Positions 49,201 to 58,889 of a stretch of DNA of 64,000 nucleotides are shown one piece after another. The translations under genes and the position numbers were made by a program. Position 1 is the stretch's first letter. The number at the start of each line of letters is the position of its first letter. Source of the stretch: Struthio camelus. Taxonomy: Eukaryota > Chordata > Aves > Struthioniformes > Struthionidae. The notes beneath the pieces are model-generated. The model made no database searches. It was not told the DNA's origin and saw only the letters and a list, made by a program, of their open reading frames with translations. Location of the stretch: positions 21,605,213-21,669,212 of the forward strand of contig NC_090943.1 of the NCBI RefSeq assembly GCF_040807025.1, in the 5' to 3' direction.

Positions 49201-52200
49201 TAAAGTAACCTTTCTTAATCTTCTTGCACGCTTTTAAAGTAAAAAGGACTATATTTTAATTAAATCAACGATTAATGTATCCAAGTTAAGCTTTGTTGCT
49301 CACCTCTTATTGAGGTGAGTTGGCTGGAAAAGAATTAAGTTCACCAAAGTTCACCATTGCTGTTGCTATGTTTTTGAAACTGTCTTCATAAATTCAGTGC
49401 TTTCCCTTGTGCCTTAATGGAACATGTGAAATATTTCATGAATTTTACTATATTTTGTAGAATGTTAAATTAGGATTTCATGTAGTCTCTCTAAGCTATA
49501 ATTTTCTTCGATTCTTGATTCTGATATATTCTAATTAGAAGCAATAAATGTAACAGGCCTTTCAAGTTTTCTATTCCAAAACCAGCTACTATGTCTGCCA
49601 GACTGGCCAGAAAAGATGAACATAACGAAAGTGATGAGTTGAGCTTTGTAGACACCTAGCCAATATCTGTTGCTGTGTATTTTAACTGCAGGTACTGCAC
49701 GTTACATTACCACCATTAAGTTAATAGAGAAAAGGTTAAAAAATAAGCTCTCCAGTAACTGATAGAAAATTGGAGACTGGCAAGCTGGGATATGGTGGCA
49801 GGGGATGCAGGGTATGGAGGAATTCAGAGCAGAAAGACTTGTAGAGGGACTCCGAAGCAAAGAGATGGGATTCTAGAGTAAATTATGCCATACATAAGTT
49901 GCAAAAATAAGTAACTTTCAAAATTAACACCATTCAGATAACCACACTGAATTACTGTAGCTTATTAAAAATACTTAAAGATGTTACCCCTTCTGAAGAG
50001 CGTAATCACAGCAGTGGCCTCATGTTGGAGATGCTTCCTGAAACAACTTCCTGAAACACAGCAGAAAAGTAGTTGTACTCATGTGATTACTCCCTGGTAC
50101 AGAGATCCTATTTTGAATATAAGTGGTCTTCTCTTCAATAATGCACTAACGTAGGCTGGAGATTGAAATGGGTTTCAGGCTTTAATATAAGTAGAATCAC
50201 TAGGCAGCTTAGCTGAAAGATATGGGGAGCCCGTAACACCCACACACATTGCGGAAATCTGTGTTAGGTGTGCTACTTACACCCACAAATAATTTATTAG
50301 CAAGATGTTACACTGGTCAGCATAGGGATAGCTGCTCTAGATTTTAGATGTTTATTGAGTTAATCTAAGTGCTTTTTCAGTCATTTAATAGCCCACAAAT
50401 TATTTTCAAAGCTGACTGTCATTCATGTGTAATTAATACAATTGAAGGTGAAGTTTAAAAATGTCACCCATATTTAAATGAACTACAGTTGGGACAGAAA
50501 AGAGCAGAGTTCTGGCAATATTTAAAATTAAACATTACTTCTGCGGCTATGTTTCAAAGCCCTTAAAACTGGCTCTGAAATAACTGAACTGTTTCCTCAA
50601 ATTAAGGAAATGAAATCACCTGCTTGTAAACACAAAAGTTCTTCCTCAAAGGAAACCTTATCCCCCCCAAAAAAAAAAGTGAGGAAGAGAGCAATTTAAA
50701 CTTTTTGCAACTTCTGGTACTGATTCCTTTGCCTAACACCCCTTCCCTCCCCCCAGATTACTTACTGTGCATATTCTGCTTAGCACAGCTCTGTCTGATG
50801 ATTCAGGTTGCAGGGCTCCTACCCATGTCTGATTCATTTATCCAATTGCATGTCTGTCTCCTACTTCCCCTCCTCCTTCAAAATGTCAGATCTCAGAAGG
50901 AGGCACTTAAAATAATTAAGGTGGGCCCCTACTCAAGAAAATGCTTTGTTTGCATGCCCTTGTGATGGCCTATGCCATTTTATTGTGTTCTGCATTTTAT
51001 GTCAAGAAATTGGAAGAAAAATTGGTGAGAGAAGGATAAGAGAAACTCGGAAATGAGTGTTTATTTTTAACTGTTGGCAATTGTATTTTGAGGGAGACTA
51101 GGTTTTTATATCTGTGCATTTAGCTTAGTTAAATTTAGGGGAGAAAGCAACATCTTAAAGCTTGTTTGAAGAAGTGAAGGGAAAGGATATTTAGTGTACC
51201 GTAGATCAAATATTTGTGATGTGAAAGAAATATTAAGTGAAATGTAAATTACATTGAATACTACTAATTTTACTTCTTATAACGTAGGCATAAGAAAAAG
51301 ATTGTTAACAAAGAATGCAAATTGTTTCTAGGCTCATTTATAGTTTACTTTTTCATTAAAATGACCTGGAAGGAGGCTGTGTCTTTTTTATTAAACAAAG
51401 AAACAAAACTTAACAAAAATGCTTATTGGCACTGAAAATTATTTTCATAAAGAAATAAAGCAGCTAAATATAGTGTACAAGAACTTTGGTTCAAACAGTA
51501 AACCTAATACTGTTTTTTTTTCAATGTGGCAGAAGAATTGTGTATAAAATGCAGTTTCTTCCCAAAAGAGCTGACCTGAGGTTTTTTTGGTTAAATGAAG
51601 AGACATGCAACTTAAGAGAAGTGTTATCTCTTCAAAACATTGTTAATTATTCTTCACAATACCTTTCTTATTTTCCTTCAGAAAACTGAAAATGAAGTGT
51701 CCATTAGTGTTCCTGACAACTACTTTTCTTCCAATTTTATGTGCTGAAGCTTAGAAATAGGTGTTTTTATTTTCATACCAACTTCATTGATGCCAGCAAG
51801 CACTCTAAAATGTTTTTTGATAGTTAAATTATGATCCTGCAGTTGGCTTGGCTGTAAGAAAGCAGAAAGTGTTTTTGTCCGTTTCATACAGAAGTGGACC
51901 CTTGTTAAGAAAATGAAGTTTTTCTGTTATCTGTAGAATTATAATGTAAGTTTATTGCATACCACATCAGTGGGGTGCTGGAAAAACTTGTAGTGGTTCT
52001 CCAGCGCGGAGAAGGCAGTTGAAGCTCTGTAGGGAGCTGTGCTGGGTGTAACCTAGTGAGGTTATCAACAGTGCTTTCAATTATGATTGGAAGTTGTGTT
52101 TTTTAAAGACCTTTGACTACTATGAAGTGACTTAAAATAAAAAGACCAGTAATTTAGTTTTATGTAGACCACCAGACTGTAATTACTGTAGCTGATTTAG

Positions 52201-55200
52201 TAGCTTGGAATAGATTCAAACTAGTGACCAGAGGTGTTTAGTTTCTTGGCGGTTTTTCCTCAGGTTTTCTTTTAATCTGCGATTCATTTCTAACACCCGT
52301 TTAGAGATGGTTCAGTTCTGGCCTTAAAAGGGTTGGCACTGTGTCGTTAAACTCAAGAGGCATTGCCAGCAGGGCATCTCCTTTGGCAAAGTTAGCGTTT
52401 AAATGTTTCCCAATCTAATCAAATCTTCTTTATGCAGGCTAATTTTGTCTTCACTTATGACTTTGTGTAAAATTATAGTGTGACACTAAAGTGTAAGTTA
52501 TTACACTCAGTAATGCATGCTGAAAAAAAAAGATTTTTGAAGGGATTTAGTCAACTTGGAGGTTATATAACTGCCTAATTCCCAGCTTTATAGGGTTTTG
52601 AGGGGTTCCAACGTACTGTACCACACCGATGTTGGCCGACGTTGCAGGCAGGGAGCAGTCGCAGGACGTGTGGCATGAGTGATTGCCCATTTGCTCTGTT
52701 TCTTGGTATTTTGCAGCCGTTGGAGGAACCAGAGTAGGGATGAGGCTCTTGACCCAGAGGTCAATTAGAAGCTTAGAGGCAGGGCAGAGAAGAGTGGATG
52801 CTAAAACAAGTACCCTGGGTGTGTATAAGCGAGCAGGAATAATTTGCATCTACCTGGGTACTGTCTGATGCTCTGGAGAGAAAATGTGCTTTATTGTGTA
52901 ACTAAAGTTTTAGGTGAACTTAAGGCACTGAAGAAATCTGCCTTTAATTGCCTCTTGTTCTGTGGCAGCCAATTGTGTTCTGCTCCTTCGAGTCACTTTC
53001 TGTTTGTCCAGGTACCCACAACACGTGTGGTGGAGGGCTGTAGCTCCAAGCGTACGTAGCTCACGAGGACGAGGTGATACTGGCTCTCAGTTAGTTATGT
53101 GTTCTGTTCTGTTGTGGTATGGGGTTTCTTTGGGTACGATGGGTCCCAGGGACTTCTTGCAGCGTTGGCCTCAGTTCCCCCTTACAGCTTCCTTTGTTTT
53201 GCTACTGTGCATTTGAAATACGCAGCAGATAGTGTGTTAGCGCAGCTTGCCGCTGGTTGCGGGGAGCATTTGAGGCTCGGGGGCTGCCCTTGAACTGCCC
53301 ACAAGTTGCACAGCTGAAGAGCCTGGCAATGCCTGGTATTGTTCCAAGGTCAAAGTATGATCTCCTGATTAAAAAGAAGTAATGCAACTCCTGTTTACTG
53401 GCTTGCCTTTGAGTAACATTAAAAATGGTGAAGAGAGATTTGAGTGATAATGCTCAACCTCAGCAGTGTTTTTGCTATGGCATAATGGCTCTTATTTTTT
53501 TCTTATTGCATAGAAATAGCAAATTGAAGGTTAAATGTTGCAGTAATTTTATTATGACTGCTTGTTCTTCAGCAGTCCTATACCAACATGCTTTTTCCCA
53601 TGACTGTTTCTCTCATACAAATTGTACAACAGTTGTACACTGGACTAAAAACTAGTTCAGGAACTTCATACAAATATTGCTCTCTAAATGTATATATTGA
53701 TAACATTAATGCAGAGAAAGTGGTTTCAGTATAATAATTTTAAATATGCTTGTAGGAACATTTCCAATTGCCAGTAAATTCTTGATGGAGGGGAGTATTT
53801 TATTTGTATGAGTTTCTCACCCCACAGAAGTAAAATGTGAATCTGGTCCTATCACAAAATCCACTTATGTGGAGATTCACATATGGCCAATATGGCAAGT
53901 TGTTTCCAATGTTTGCCTTACTTCTCCTAATCTGTAGTCTTTTTGTGGTAGACCAGAAGGTCAAGGGAATTGACTGGAGGTTTTTTGTTTGCTTAAAAAA
54001 GGGCAAAACAAGCAAACCAACCAGCACAACCTCATTGCCCCCTAGTCATCAAGGAGAGGCTGCAGTTAATGAGTGTTATTCAGAACTGAAGATTTTAATT
54101 CTAGGATTAGTACAGTTTGAATAACAACTGCATGTGTTGATTTAAAGAAAAAAATCTTAAATCCAGTATCAAGAATTTTTGTGTTTCTGTGTAACTCAAT
54201 AGTAAGTGCAGCTTTGTCCTGGGAATCTCTAAAGATATTGACAGTAGAAAATACTGATATAGAGAAGAATTGAATTACCAGGACTTTACAATGTTCTTCA
54301 TTTTGTTTGGGATTAAAATATTAAAAATATGTTAATGAAATGTTTATCTATTAATTTTATTTTTCTTCCACAGCACTTTTTGAAAATTTTGATCAGGTAT
54401 AGTCACTGAAACTTTTTACGCACGGCAGTTGAACTATAATTTAGAAATGCTAACGACAGAGTTCTGAGTTTCCAATACGCTCCTTTTTCATTCTCTTCCT
54501 TCTGTGGAAAGTGGGTATTTGAAATACCAGTATAGTAAGCTAGCATGTATTAGCCCACTTTCCTTATCTTTCAACCTAACTAAGTGCATGCTACTGCTTT
54601 GATAGTGAAGAAAACTATTGTAGTTGTGTTGATGTTCTTCTCTGGAAACTTCTCAAACTCCTGCAAACAAGAGCACAATATTTCTGTTCCGAGTAGGTAG
54701 ACTGGAGCCTGTTGTTAGCCATGCTTCGTGTTTGTGCTTTGAAATGCTCTTATCACCAAAACTGAATATACTTGAAAACTTGTATTCAGTTTAGACGGGT
54801 ACAATTGCTCACTATTGAGGAAAAATTTGAAAGGAGCTTGTTTGTGTCAAGGCAGAAGTTTTTCTTTAGTGAACCTCCTTTTTCCGTTGTTTGCCAGTGT
54901 TTCTTTCATTGTCACTTAGAAGGTATAGTACCTATGTAGTTTGTGGCTAAAATCTTTACTCGGGTATATCTTTTAAATTCTCTTTGCAACCTGTGGAGCT
55001 AATTCTTATGCTTTTATGGGAAGGGTTTGATTTTTAAATCTTCAGAATCCATTTAGATTCCCCCTTTTTTTCTTTATTTTATATTTTTTATATCTACTTT
55101 TTCATATGTGCTATCAAAATGTGCAGTCTCATGACTTTTTTGTGATTATGGTGTCAGCCAGCATAAATTATGATTAAGAAGTTATAAGACTAAAGTCATT

Positions 55201-57549
55201 TTTGTTACCTGAGTATTACTTTATTTGCAGTGATAATCCCTATTATATCTATAAAGCCACAATAGTACTAAATTTCATTTATGTGCTTCTGACTGGTTTT
55301 CTTTGTTGTTCAGCTATTGTGTCTCATTTTCATCTGAGCCACATTTCCAATTGTTCCGTGATTGACACGCTGGAGAGATTGACAGTTACCCCCTAGTGCC
55401 TGCTGTCTGGAGATCCCACAAGCAATAATGGATTTTACACCAGAATTTAGCATCAAATATTGGCTTTCAGTGTCAAATGGGTTAAATTTAAATGCCGGTT
55501 AATTGTATCCATTTTGAAATCATAGCCTTAAACGAAAGCATTCTTTGGGTATCAGTATGTCTAAGTGCAGTATATGCAACACTGTCTGAACGTCTCAAAC
55601 TTATAGCAGAAGTTGGCCATTACGTTTTTGGCTATTTCTGTTCCTTAAAGATACAAAAAAGTCCAAAACCTGGAAAACACAAAAGAATGTTTCAGTGTAT
55701 GGTAGGGATTTCATATTTCAGGTAAACTGAAAAGAAAACCAATGCTAATCCTAGTTTTGTAATTGTATGTTATAAAATTGGATATGTTTCCTTAAACCCT
55801 GATTACCTGCTGTGAATGATGGTTGTCCTGAATGGTGCATGCACACAGGTATTTAGCCCTGATTCTACTAAAACCAAAAAAATACCTCCCGCCACCTCAG
55901 AAACAGACCGGTGCATGTGAGGCATGCTCGTCTGCTATGTTCTAGTAGCAAAAAGTTACGTACGCTCTTTAAAATATCTCTGTGAGCAGAGCAATATCCT
56001 CCGTAACCCTAGCAGAGAAATATATCTTCTTGTTTCCCATGTCCAGATGTGGAAAGAAATAGAGCGAAAGGCAAGGTTCTTTAGGAAGACATCAAACCCT
56101 GTTACCCACTGTGAGAACTAGAGCTGTACTTCGGGACCACTGACTTGCATCAGTGAGATCTCTCCCAAACATTGCAAAGGTCTACTCAGAGCTAGATCGT
56201 AATTCTGTCCTTCCTCTGCATTGTCCCGGCTCTCTCAGGTATCTTTAAAGGGGTAGGTGCCAGCATGATGCAAAGGACAGTTACTGTGTTGTAGCATCTT
56301 TGCAGTAAGCAATTTTTATGTAACTTCTGCCATTAGATGCAGCAATAACGACTGCTTGACTAGGTTTTTATTTTCAAAATTTATTAAAATGTCTTATTTC
56401 GCTTTTAATGAGACCAGGTTTTGTTTAAATTTATAGGATTAGATTATAGCTGAAATTCTAGAAGTATTTAGCAAGGTTTTTCTCTACTTTATGGATTAGA
56501 ATGGAAACCACTCTTTAGAGATTTAGCTTCCTCTAGATATATAAAAAGTAGGATCATTATGTTATAACAAGAATAAAGTTTTTTTGACTATAGACAAGTA
56601 AGATTAAGTTTATCTAATAGTATAATTAATTTTGAGATAATAGAAGAAATATTCTACTTGTTTGGAAAATATAGATAATAATTTGTCTCTTTCAGCCTTT
56701 GTACTATAGAGTTGTTGATTTTGGTTGAACACAGATCTCTTAAACAGATAAGTGAGAGTAAGAAAACTCTTCATACCTCTTATACTTCAGCAATCAGTGG
56801 TTCAGATTAGAAAACTTTCAATCCAAACCCCTAATTTTGGAAATGTATATATTATTGTAAGGTTTGTGACAGGACTCCTAACTTTATGAACAAGTTTATT
56901 GAATAGATTTGAGATTAGAATCTAGCCTGATCATTGGGAAAAACCTTAATATTAATTTTTAACGTTTTGAAAGTAATTTAAAAAGGAATAAGTTGGTTTT
57001 TTGGAACATGAACAGTTGTTATTACCATAATGAGTTCACAGTAAGACGACTGCTGCCTAGCAATTGCTTTTGTGTGTGCTGCACACACACTATTCTCATT
57101 AAAAACTTTTCTTTCTTCCCTGAACTTCCAGATTGCTGATGTGAGCAAAGTGGGTGCCTGATCTCTTAAAAAGCTATATACGGTGGTCAGAAATGCTTTT
57201 CTAACTGTTTTGCTTTTCAGGCTGTCAATGAACATCATAATCTATAACATCAACACTGTTACATATGAACCTTTACTGCACAAATTCTACCTTCTAGGCA
57301 AATATTTCTGTGTTGAAAATGTCTGTATCTCAAGGAAACAAATGAATGTATCTTTTTTTTTTTTTTTTTGATGAGGTTAAATGAGAACTTAAAAACAGAG
57401 CCATTGCAATTACTTGTTTGTATAAGGATGCTAATGTCATTGCAACGTTTTCTTAAAGGATGCCAGACAATTATATATAGAATATAAAGAAACAAAAATG
57501 AAGGCGAAAGAAGATGCCCTGGCTAAAGCTGAACTTGAAACACTTCAGA
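1098..57549 (+). CDS. DNAJC1: DNAJC1, partial gene (coding exons 1-7; 3' exons beyond window)
   Basis: Family knowledge: DNAJC1 (ERdj1, MTJ1) is an ER-membrane J protein. Its lumenal J domain stimulates the BiP ATPase, and its cytosolic part binds ribosomes near the tunnel exit and carries two C-terminal SANT/Myb domains. Seen here: seven exons whose phases join perfectly (168+102+47+166+98+94+91 = 766 nt, 255 codons plus 1 base). Domain order is a signal peptide (1-29), J domain (about 47-112, HPD at 75-77), transmembrane helix (about 136-156), basic stretch (167-175), a hydrophobic conserved block (199-225) and a charged helix (226-255). The human protein is about 554 residues as I recall, so a little under half is encoded here. 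The SANT domains must lie in exons past position 64000. Segments such as WDSGDLELFDLVEEV, KLSLILHPDKNKDENAE and NGLPDWRQPVFYYRRVRK are almost identical to remembered mammalian DNAJC1, which makes the identification firm. Confidence 0.95.
9544..9566. repeat. Perfect inverted repeat (9-bp stem, 5-nt loop)
   Basis: AGCTCCAAT at 9544-9552 is mirrored by ATTGGAGCT at 9558-9566. It is a short perfect hairpin in intron 1 with no flanking features that would make it a terminator or a known RNA. Confidence 0.8.
9892..9960. repeat. Inverted repeat, 15-bp arms with one mismatch
   Basis: TCCTTACTGGCTCTG at 9892-9906 pairs with CAGAACCAGTAAGGA at 9946-9960, with one mismatch (C.A in + strand RNA, G.U wobble in - strand RNA). 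The 39-nt spacer has an inner CTGTGG/CCACAG pair and a GGTGGTGGTG run. It could fold into a stem-loop in RNA. I have no evidence for a miRNA or a MITE. Confidence 0.7.
12860..13700 (-). mobile_element. Ancient CR1-type LINE fragment (antisense)
   Basis: The + strand follows the order of landmarks of an inverted CR1/L3-like non-LTR retrotransposon. From left to right these are CTGCAAACTTGG near 12978, a CCAGTCCCAGCATCAGTGCC segment near 13042, a CTCTGTCCTGAAAA...GACCATTAAAG segment near 13092-13119, CCTTGTCAGAAGCTTTTTC near 13155, CCCAGCAAACTATGTTTATC near 13296, and AGTTCCTTCAGAAGGCTCTGGTGAAAGCCATCTGGTCCTGGAG split across 13525-13566. Compared with sauropsid CR1 as I remember it, spacing is preserved but many substitutions and small indels are present, so this is an old, dead copy. 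The sense orientation is the - strand, covering the end of the reverse-transcriptase region toward the 3' end. The relic may extend left to about 12400. Repeat-library alignment would settle subfamily and limits. Confidence 0.8.
16295..16410. repeat. Low-complexity A/C-rich tract (A16, C14, CA-rich)
   Basis: A run of 16 A (16295-16310) is followed by 14 C (16319-16332) and then about 80 bases made almost only of A and C. The complementary strand is a T/G-rich tract with G14. It is probably an expanded or degenerate simple repeat, possibly the tail region of an unrecognised retroelement. Confidence 0.85.
19171..19184. repeat. Short inverted repeat CCTGGG-tt-CCCAGG
   Basis: There are perfect 6-bp arms with a 2-nt centre. 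This short hairpin-capable sequence is likely coincidental. Confidence 0.6.
25683..25700 (+). repeat. G18 homopolymer
   Basis: An uninterrupted run of 18 G lies on the sense strand of intron 1. It could form a G-quadruplex in DNA or nascent RNA and is prone to length error in sequencing. Confidence 0.9.
30034..30059. repeat. Perfect inverted repeat (9-bp stem, 8-nt loop)
   Basis: GCTCATTAA at 30034-30042 is mirrored by TTAATGAGC at 30051-30059. TAAT-type cores in both arms also resemble homeodomain half sites, but this is only a resemblance. Confidence 0.8.
30580..30598 (+). repeat. Poly-T tract (T19)
   Basis: An uninterrupted run of 19 T lies in intron 1. No adjacent retroelement body could be recognised. 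Confidence 0.95.
31741..31756. repeat. 16-bp perfect palindrome of alternating purine/pyrimidine
   Basis: TGTGTGCATGCACACA is a perfect dyad centred on GCATGC, and part of an alternating purine/pyrimidine stretch. It is able to form a cruciform or Z-DNA under supercoiling. Confidence 0.85.
32267..32338 (+). repeat. 36-bp tandem duplication (two copies, diverged)
   Basis: TTCTTTCATTTGGCA at 32267-32281 recurs at 32303-32317, and later positions (CTGAAAACA versus CTGGAAACA) also align, giving a period of 36 bp. It is a local duplication in intron 1 with no coding role. Confidence 0.75.
32525..32612. promoter_or_regulatory. Isolated CpG-dense patch in intron 1
   Basis: About 85 bp contains roughly a dozen CpG dinucleotides and high GC, embedded in AT-rich intron. 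An ATG at 32541 opens a 27-codon frame ending at a TAA at 32622-32624, beginning MARSAALQSPAASW. It has no recognisable homology and is probably chance. The patch could be a small unmethylated regulatory element, an alternative first exon or a captured GC-rich fragment. It is too short for a classical CpG island. Confidence 0.4.
34616..34633 (+). repeat. Poly-T tract (T18)
   Basis: A homopolymer run in intron 1, followed by a short pyrimidine-rich stretch. Confidence 0.95.
36802..36820. repeat. Short inverted repeat (7-bp stem, 5-nt loop)
   Basis: GTGGTTT at 36802-36808 is mirrored by AAACCAC at 36814-36820. Minor. Confidence 0.7.
37677..37695 (+). repeat. Poly-A tract (A19)
   Basis: An uninterrupted run of 19 A is followed by G and six more A. 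I see no upstream processed-transcript body, so a retrocopy is not supported. Confidence 0.95.
39001..39102 (+). CDS. DNAJC1: DNAJC1 exon 2: J-domain helix II and HPD loop
   Basis: The exon is 102 nt, phase 0 to phase 0, and encodes residues 57-90. The acceptor is a pyrimidine-rich stretch ending ctttttaag, and the donor is CAA|gtaagt. It encodes DASSADIRKAYRKLSLILHP followed by the DKNKDENAE segment. That covers helix II with its basic face (Y67, R68, K69) and the invariant HPD tripeptide at residues 75-77, the motif that triggers Hsp70/BiP ATP hydrolysis. All key residues are intact, so the J domain should be functional. The exon sits at the end of a 37.7-kb first intron. Confidence 0.97.
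39103..39949 (+). other. DNAJC1: DNAJC1 intron 2 (847 nt)
   Basis: The intron has donor gtaagt and an acceptor after a T-rich tract. It is AT-rich and nothing else was recognised. Confidence 0.93.
39950..39996 (+). CDS. DNAJC1: DNAJC1 exon 3: J-domain helix III
   Basis: A 47-nt micro-sized exon encodes residues 91-105 plus two bases of R106: LVAIYEVLKDEERRQ and then a split Arg codon. The acceptor follows a long T tract (gttttttttag) and the donor is AG|gtgagt. The sequence is the usual helix III/IV region of a J domain and matches DNAJC1 closely. Its small size and phase-2 end mean that skipping it would shift the frame. Confidence 0.95.
40657..40704 (+). repeat. TG/TA dinucleotide microsatellite
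   Basis: Interrupted TG repeats are flanked by TA repeats over about 48 bp. It is a likely polymorphic microsatellite. Confidence 0.9.
42221..42240. repeat. Near-perfect palindrome (9-bp arms, 2-nt centre)
   Basis: GTGCATTTC at 42221-42229 is mirrored by GAAATGCAC at 42232-42240. Both arms contain ATGCA/TGCAT, resembling an octamer-type core, but function is unknown. Confidence 0.8.
45089..45108 (+). repeat. Poly-T tract (T20)
   Basis: A homopolymer run in intron 3, about 720 nt upstream of exon 4. Confidence 0.95.
45702..45727. repeat. Alternating pyrimidine/purine tract (TG/CG), Z-DNA-prone
   Basis: Twenty-six bases strictly alternate pyrimidine and purine, with a central run of CG repeats. 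The tract ends 103 bp upstream of the exon 4 start. Such tracts are the classic Z-DNA-forming sequences. It also concentrates CpGs in otherwise AT-rich intron. Confidence 0.85.
45831..45996 (+). CDS. DNAJC1: DNAJC1 exon 4: end of J domain, linker and transmembrane helix
   Basis: The exon is 166 nt and encodes the last base of R106 and residues 107-161. The acceptor is gctactgtag and the donor is CTG|gtaagt. It starts with YDDILINGLPDWRQPVFYYR, then the short basic linker RVRKMSN, then a hydrophobic span LALLLFIILTVGHYAVVW (about residues 136-153) continuing to SIYLEKQL. This is the single membrane anchor that leaves the J domain in the ER lumen and the C-terminus in the cytosol. If intron 4 were retained, the frame would stay open for 40 more codons and stop at 46117-46119. 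This would give a truncated product of 201 residues with the J domain and membrane anchor but no ribosome-binding part. I have no evidence that this form is made. Confidence 0.97.
45997..46896 (+). other. DNAJC1: DNAJC1 intron 4 (900 nt)
   Basis: The intron has donor gtaagt and acceptor ttctacatcaag. It contains a T16 run at 46481-46496 and AT-rich unique sequence, with no other features. Confidence 0.93.
46897..46994 (+). CDS. DNAJC1: DNAJC1 exon 5: cytosolic lysine-rich ribosome-binding segment
   Basis: The exon is 98 nt and encodes residues 162-193 plus two bases of R194. It begins DELLSRKKREKKKKTG. The nine-residue window R167-K175 has eight basic residues, matching the short basic motif that in ERdj1 contacts the large ribosomal subunit (family knowledge). 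The rest, GRSTDDAKLAALDKNE, is a less conserved linker. The acceptor is ctttctacatcaag and the donor is AG|gtggga. The donor is weak, since +4 is G rather than A and +5/+6 are GA rather than GT. Confidence 0.95.
46995..48095 (+). other. DNAJC1: DNAJC1 intron 5 (1.1 kb)
   Basis: The intron has the weak donor gtggga and acceptor tttggctgcag. AT-rich, nothing else recognised. Confidence 0.92.
48096..48189 (+). CDS. DNAJC1: DNAJC1 exon 6: conserved hydrophobic cytosolic block
   Basis: The exon is 94 nt and encodes the last base of R194 plus residues 195-225: VLDKPQWHDLLPCKLGIWFC and then LTVKALPQLFQ. The acceptor is catttggctgcag and the donor is CAG|gtaaca. The phase fits exon 5 exactly (AG+A gives Arg). 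PQWHDLLPCKLGIWFCLT is strongly conserved with mammalian DNAJC1. The block is aromatic and hydrophobic but interrupted by charged and helix-breaking residues, so I read it as a cytosolic or membrane-proximal domain and not as a second transmembrane span, with moderate certainty. Confidence 0.94.
48847..48866 (+). repeat. Poly-T tract (T20)
   Basis: A homopolymer run in intron 6, preceded by five T and one C. Confidence 0.95.
49299..49319. repeat. Perfect inverted repeat (8-bp stem, 5-nt loop)
   Basis: CTCACCTC at 49299-49306 is mirrored by GAGGTGAG at 49312-49319. It holds two CACCT/AGGTG E-box-like cores in opposite orientation, of the kind bound by ZEB-family factors. Function is unproven. 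Confidence 0.75.
57353..57369 (+). repeat. Poly-T tract (T17) near exon 7
   Basis: The run ends 89 nt upstream of the exon 7 acceptor. It is a separate pyrimidine tract from the acceptor's own and could recruit PTB or U2AF-type factors. Confidence 0.9.
57459..57549 (+). CDS. DNAJC1: DNAJC1 exon 7: charged helical segment
   Basis: The exon is 91 nt and encodes residues 226-255 plus the first base of codon 256. The acceptor is acgttttcttaaag and the donor is A|gtgagt. It encodes DARQLYIEYKETKMKAKEDA followed by LAKAELETLQ, a strongly charged, probably helical segment that matches the YKETR...KEDAL...ELETLQ region of mammalian DNAJC1. In mammals this leads into a lysine-rich linker and the first SANT domain. 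That exon is not visible in the remaining 6.4 kb, so the window ends inside intron 7. Confidence 0.94.
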
Positions 57550-58889
57550 GTGAGTTTTTACCACTGTCTTAATAAACAAGATATGTAATATAATATACCT
57601 ACTCCACAAGATGAATGCGAGCAAATAATTTATAATCTTCTATATTTTTATACTATTCTTAAATTAACATGAGCTTTTCATTATATGACTAATTTTGCAG
57701 TAGATTGCTGGTTTGTTTTTATAAACGCATAAGAATCGTGTTAGTAAGATGTTTTGTGTGTTACACGGTAGCAGCAAAAGCATACTTTGCTAGAAGTGTT
57801 GCTTAGCAGGACGGTGAAAATCTCAAAAGCATAGATCTCGAAGTACAGATTTGTCAAAAGTGACCTGTGGGTTTTGAGCTTTCCTGTGTATTTTATTTTT
57901 GTAAATAATTTTTTAAAATAATGCATTTTATAATTCTTTTGTACAAATTGTCTTTTGTGATATAAATGCAAATTGAAAATAATTTGAAAATATGCAAAAG
58001 TATGGATGCAGACTTTGGAGATGGATTTGTGCTATTGTTCAAATACACGTCTTGAAGTCTCCTTTCGAAGTTAGAGAAGGTAGCTAGCGTTTTCTGTAAT
58101 ATTCAGAAGAATTGTAGGTGACTTTTCTTTTTCTTCTTTCAGTTACTTTCTTTTTGGCAGTGAATAAATCTGCCCTGTTTTGGAGACATTTTTTAAAGGG
58201 GTGTGTGTGCGTATGTACACACGTATGTTTTATTTACTACACTTAAGTCCATGCTTTTAAATTCTTTTATTTTGGCCAATGCATTGAGTGCCCCATAATA
58301 ATTTATCATCTTTGAGTATGCATAATTAAGAAATTTTGTAAAAATAAATAGTGCAGCTGTATTTTAAGTGCCTGAGGGCCTATGCATACTCAAAGCTGGC
58401 AAAGAGATTTGGTTTGAGCATAATTCCTAACTTACCTGTAGCTAAACCTATTTTAAGGAAATTGGTAACATTCAGCGCCTTAGTGAGCGTGGTGGACCCA
58501 GGCCAAATCTAGCTGAGCAGGGCATTTAGAGCTTGTTAGGGAGGCCTGTCATTACGTTTGAGATACTTACCACAAAGTGGGCCCTTGAAAAGGGTCTTGA
58601 CTCCAGTTATTAAAAATTTGTTGAATTGTCAGCTAGTAATGTGTTGCCGTTGTTGAAGAGTGATACGTTCTTCATTTAAATCTTCAAACTCCTGGGTGTA
58701 TTTTGTTTTGGAAGGACAAGTTTTTGAAAACAAAAATGCTACTGAAAGAAAGAGGTCATGAAAATTGTAGCCTGTGTATTCCTGCATTGCACTAAATTAC
58801 TGTTTGAGGAGTTTTCAATACTTCTCCTCTGGCCGGGTCAGTCAAATGCCACTTGAGACTTCCCCCCCCCCCCCTTAAAGCCTCATCTT

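Larger units (their letters stand above)
48190..57458 (+). other. DNAJC1: DNAJC1 intron 6 (9.3 kb)
   Basis: The intron has donor gtaaca and acceptor cgttttcttaaag. It contains a T20 tract at 48847-48866, a CTCACCTC/GAGGTGAG hairpin at 49299-49319, a T17 tract at 57353-57369 close to the acceptor, and a stretch with more GC than its surroundings at about 52600-53340. No nested gene was recognised. Confidence 0.92.
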
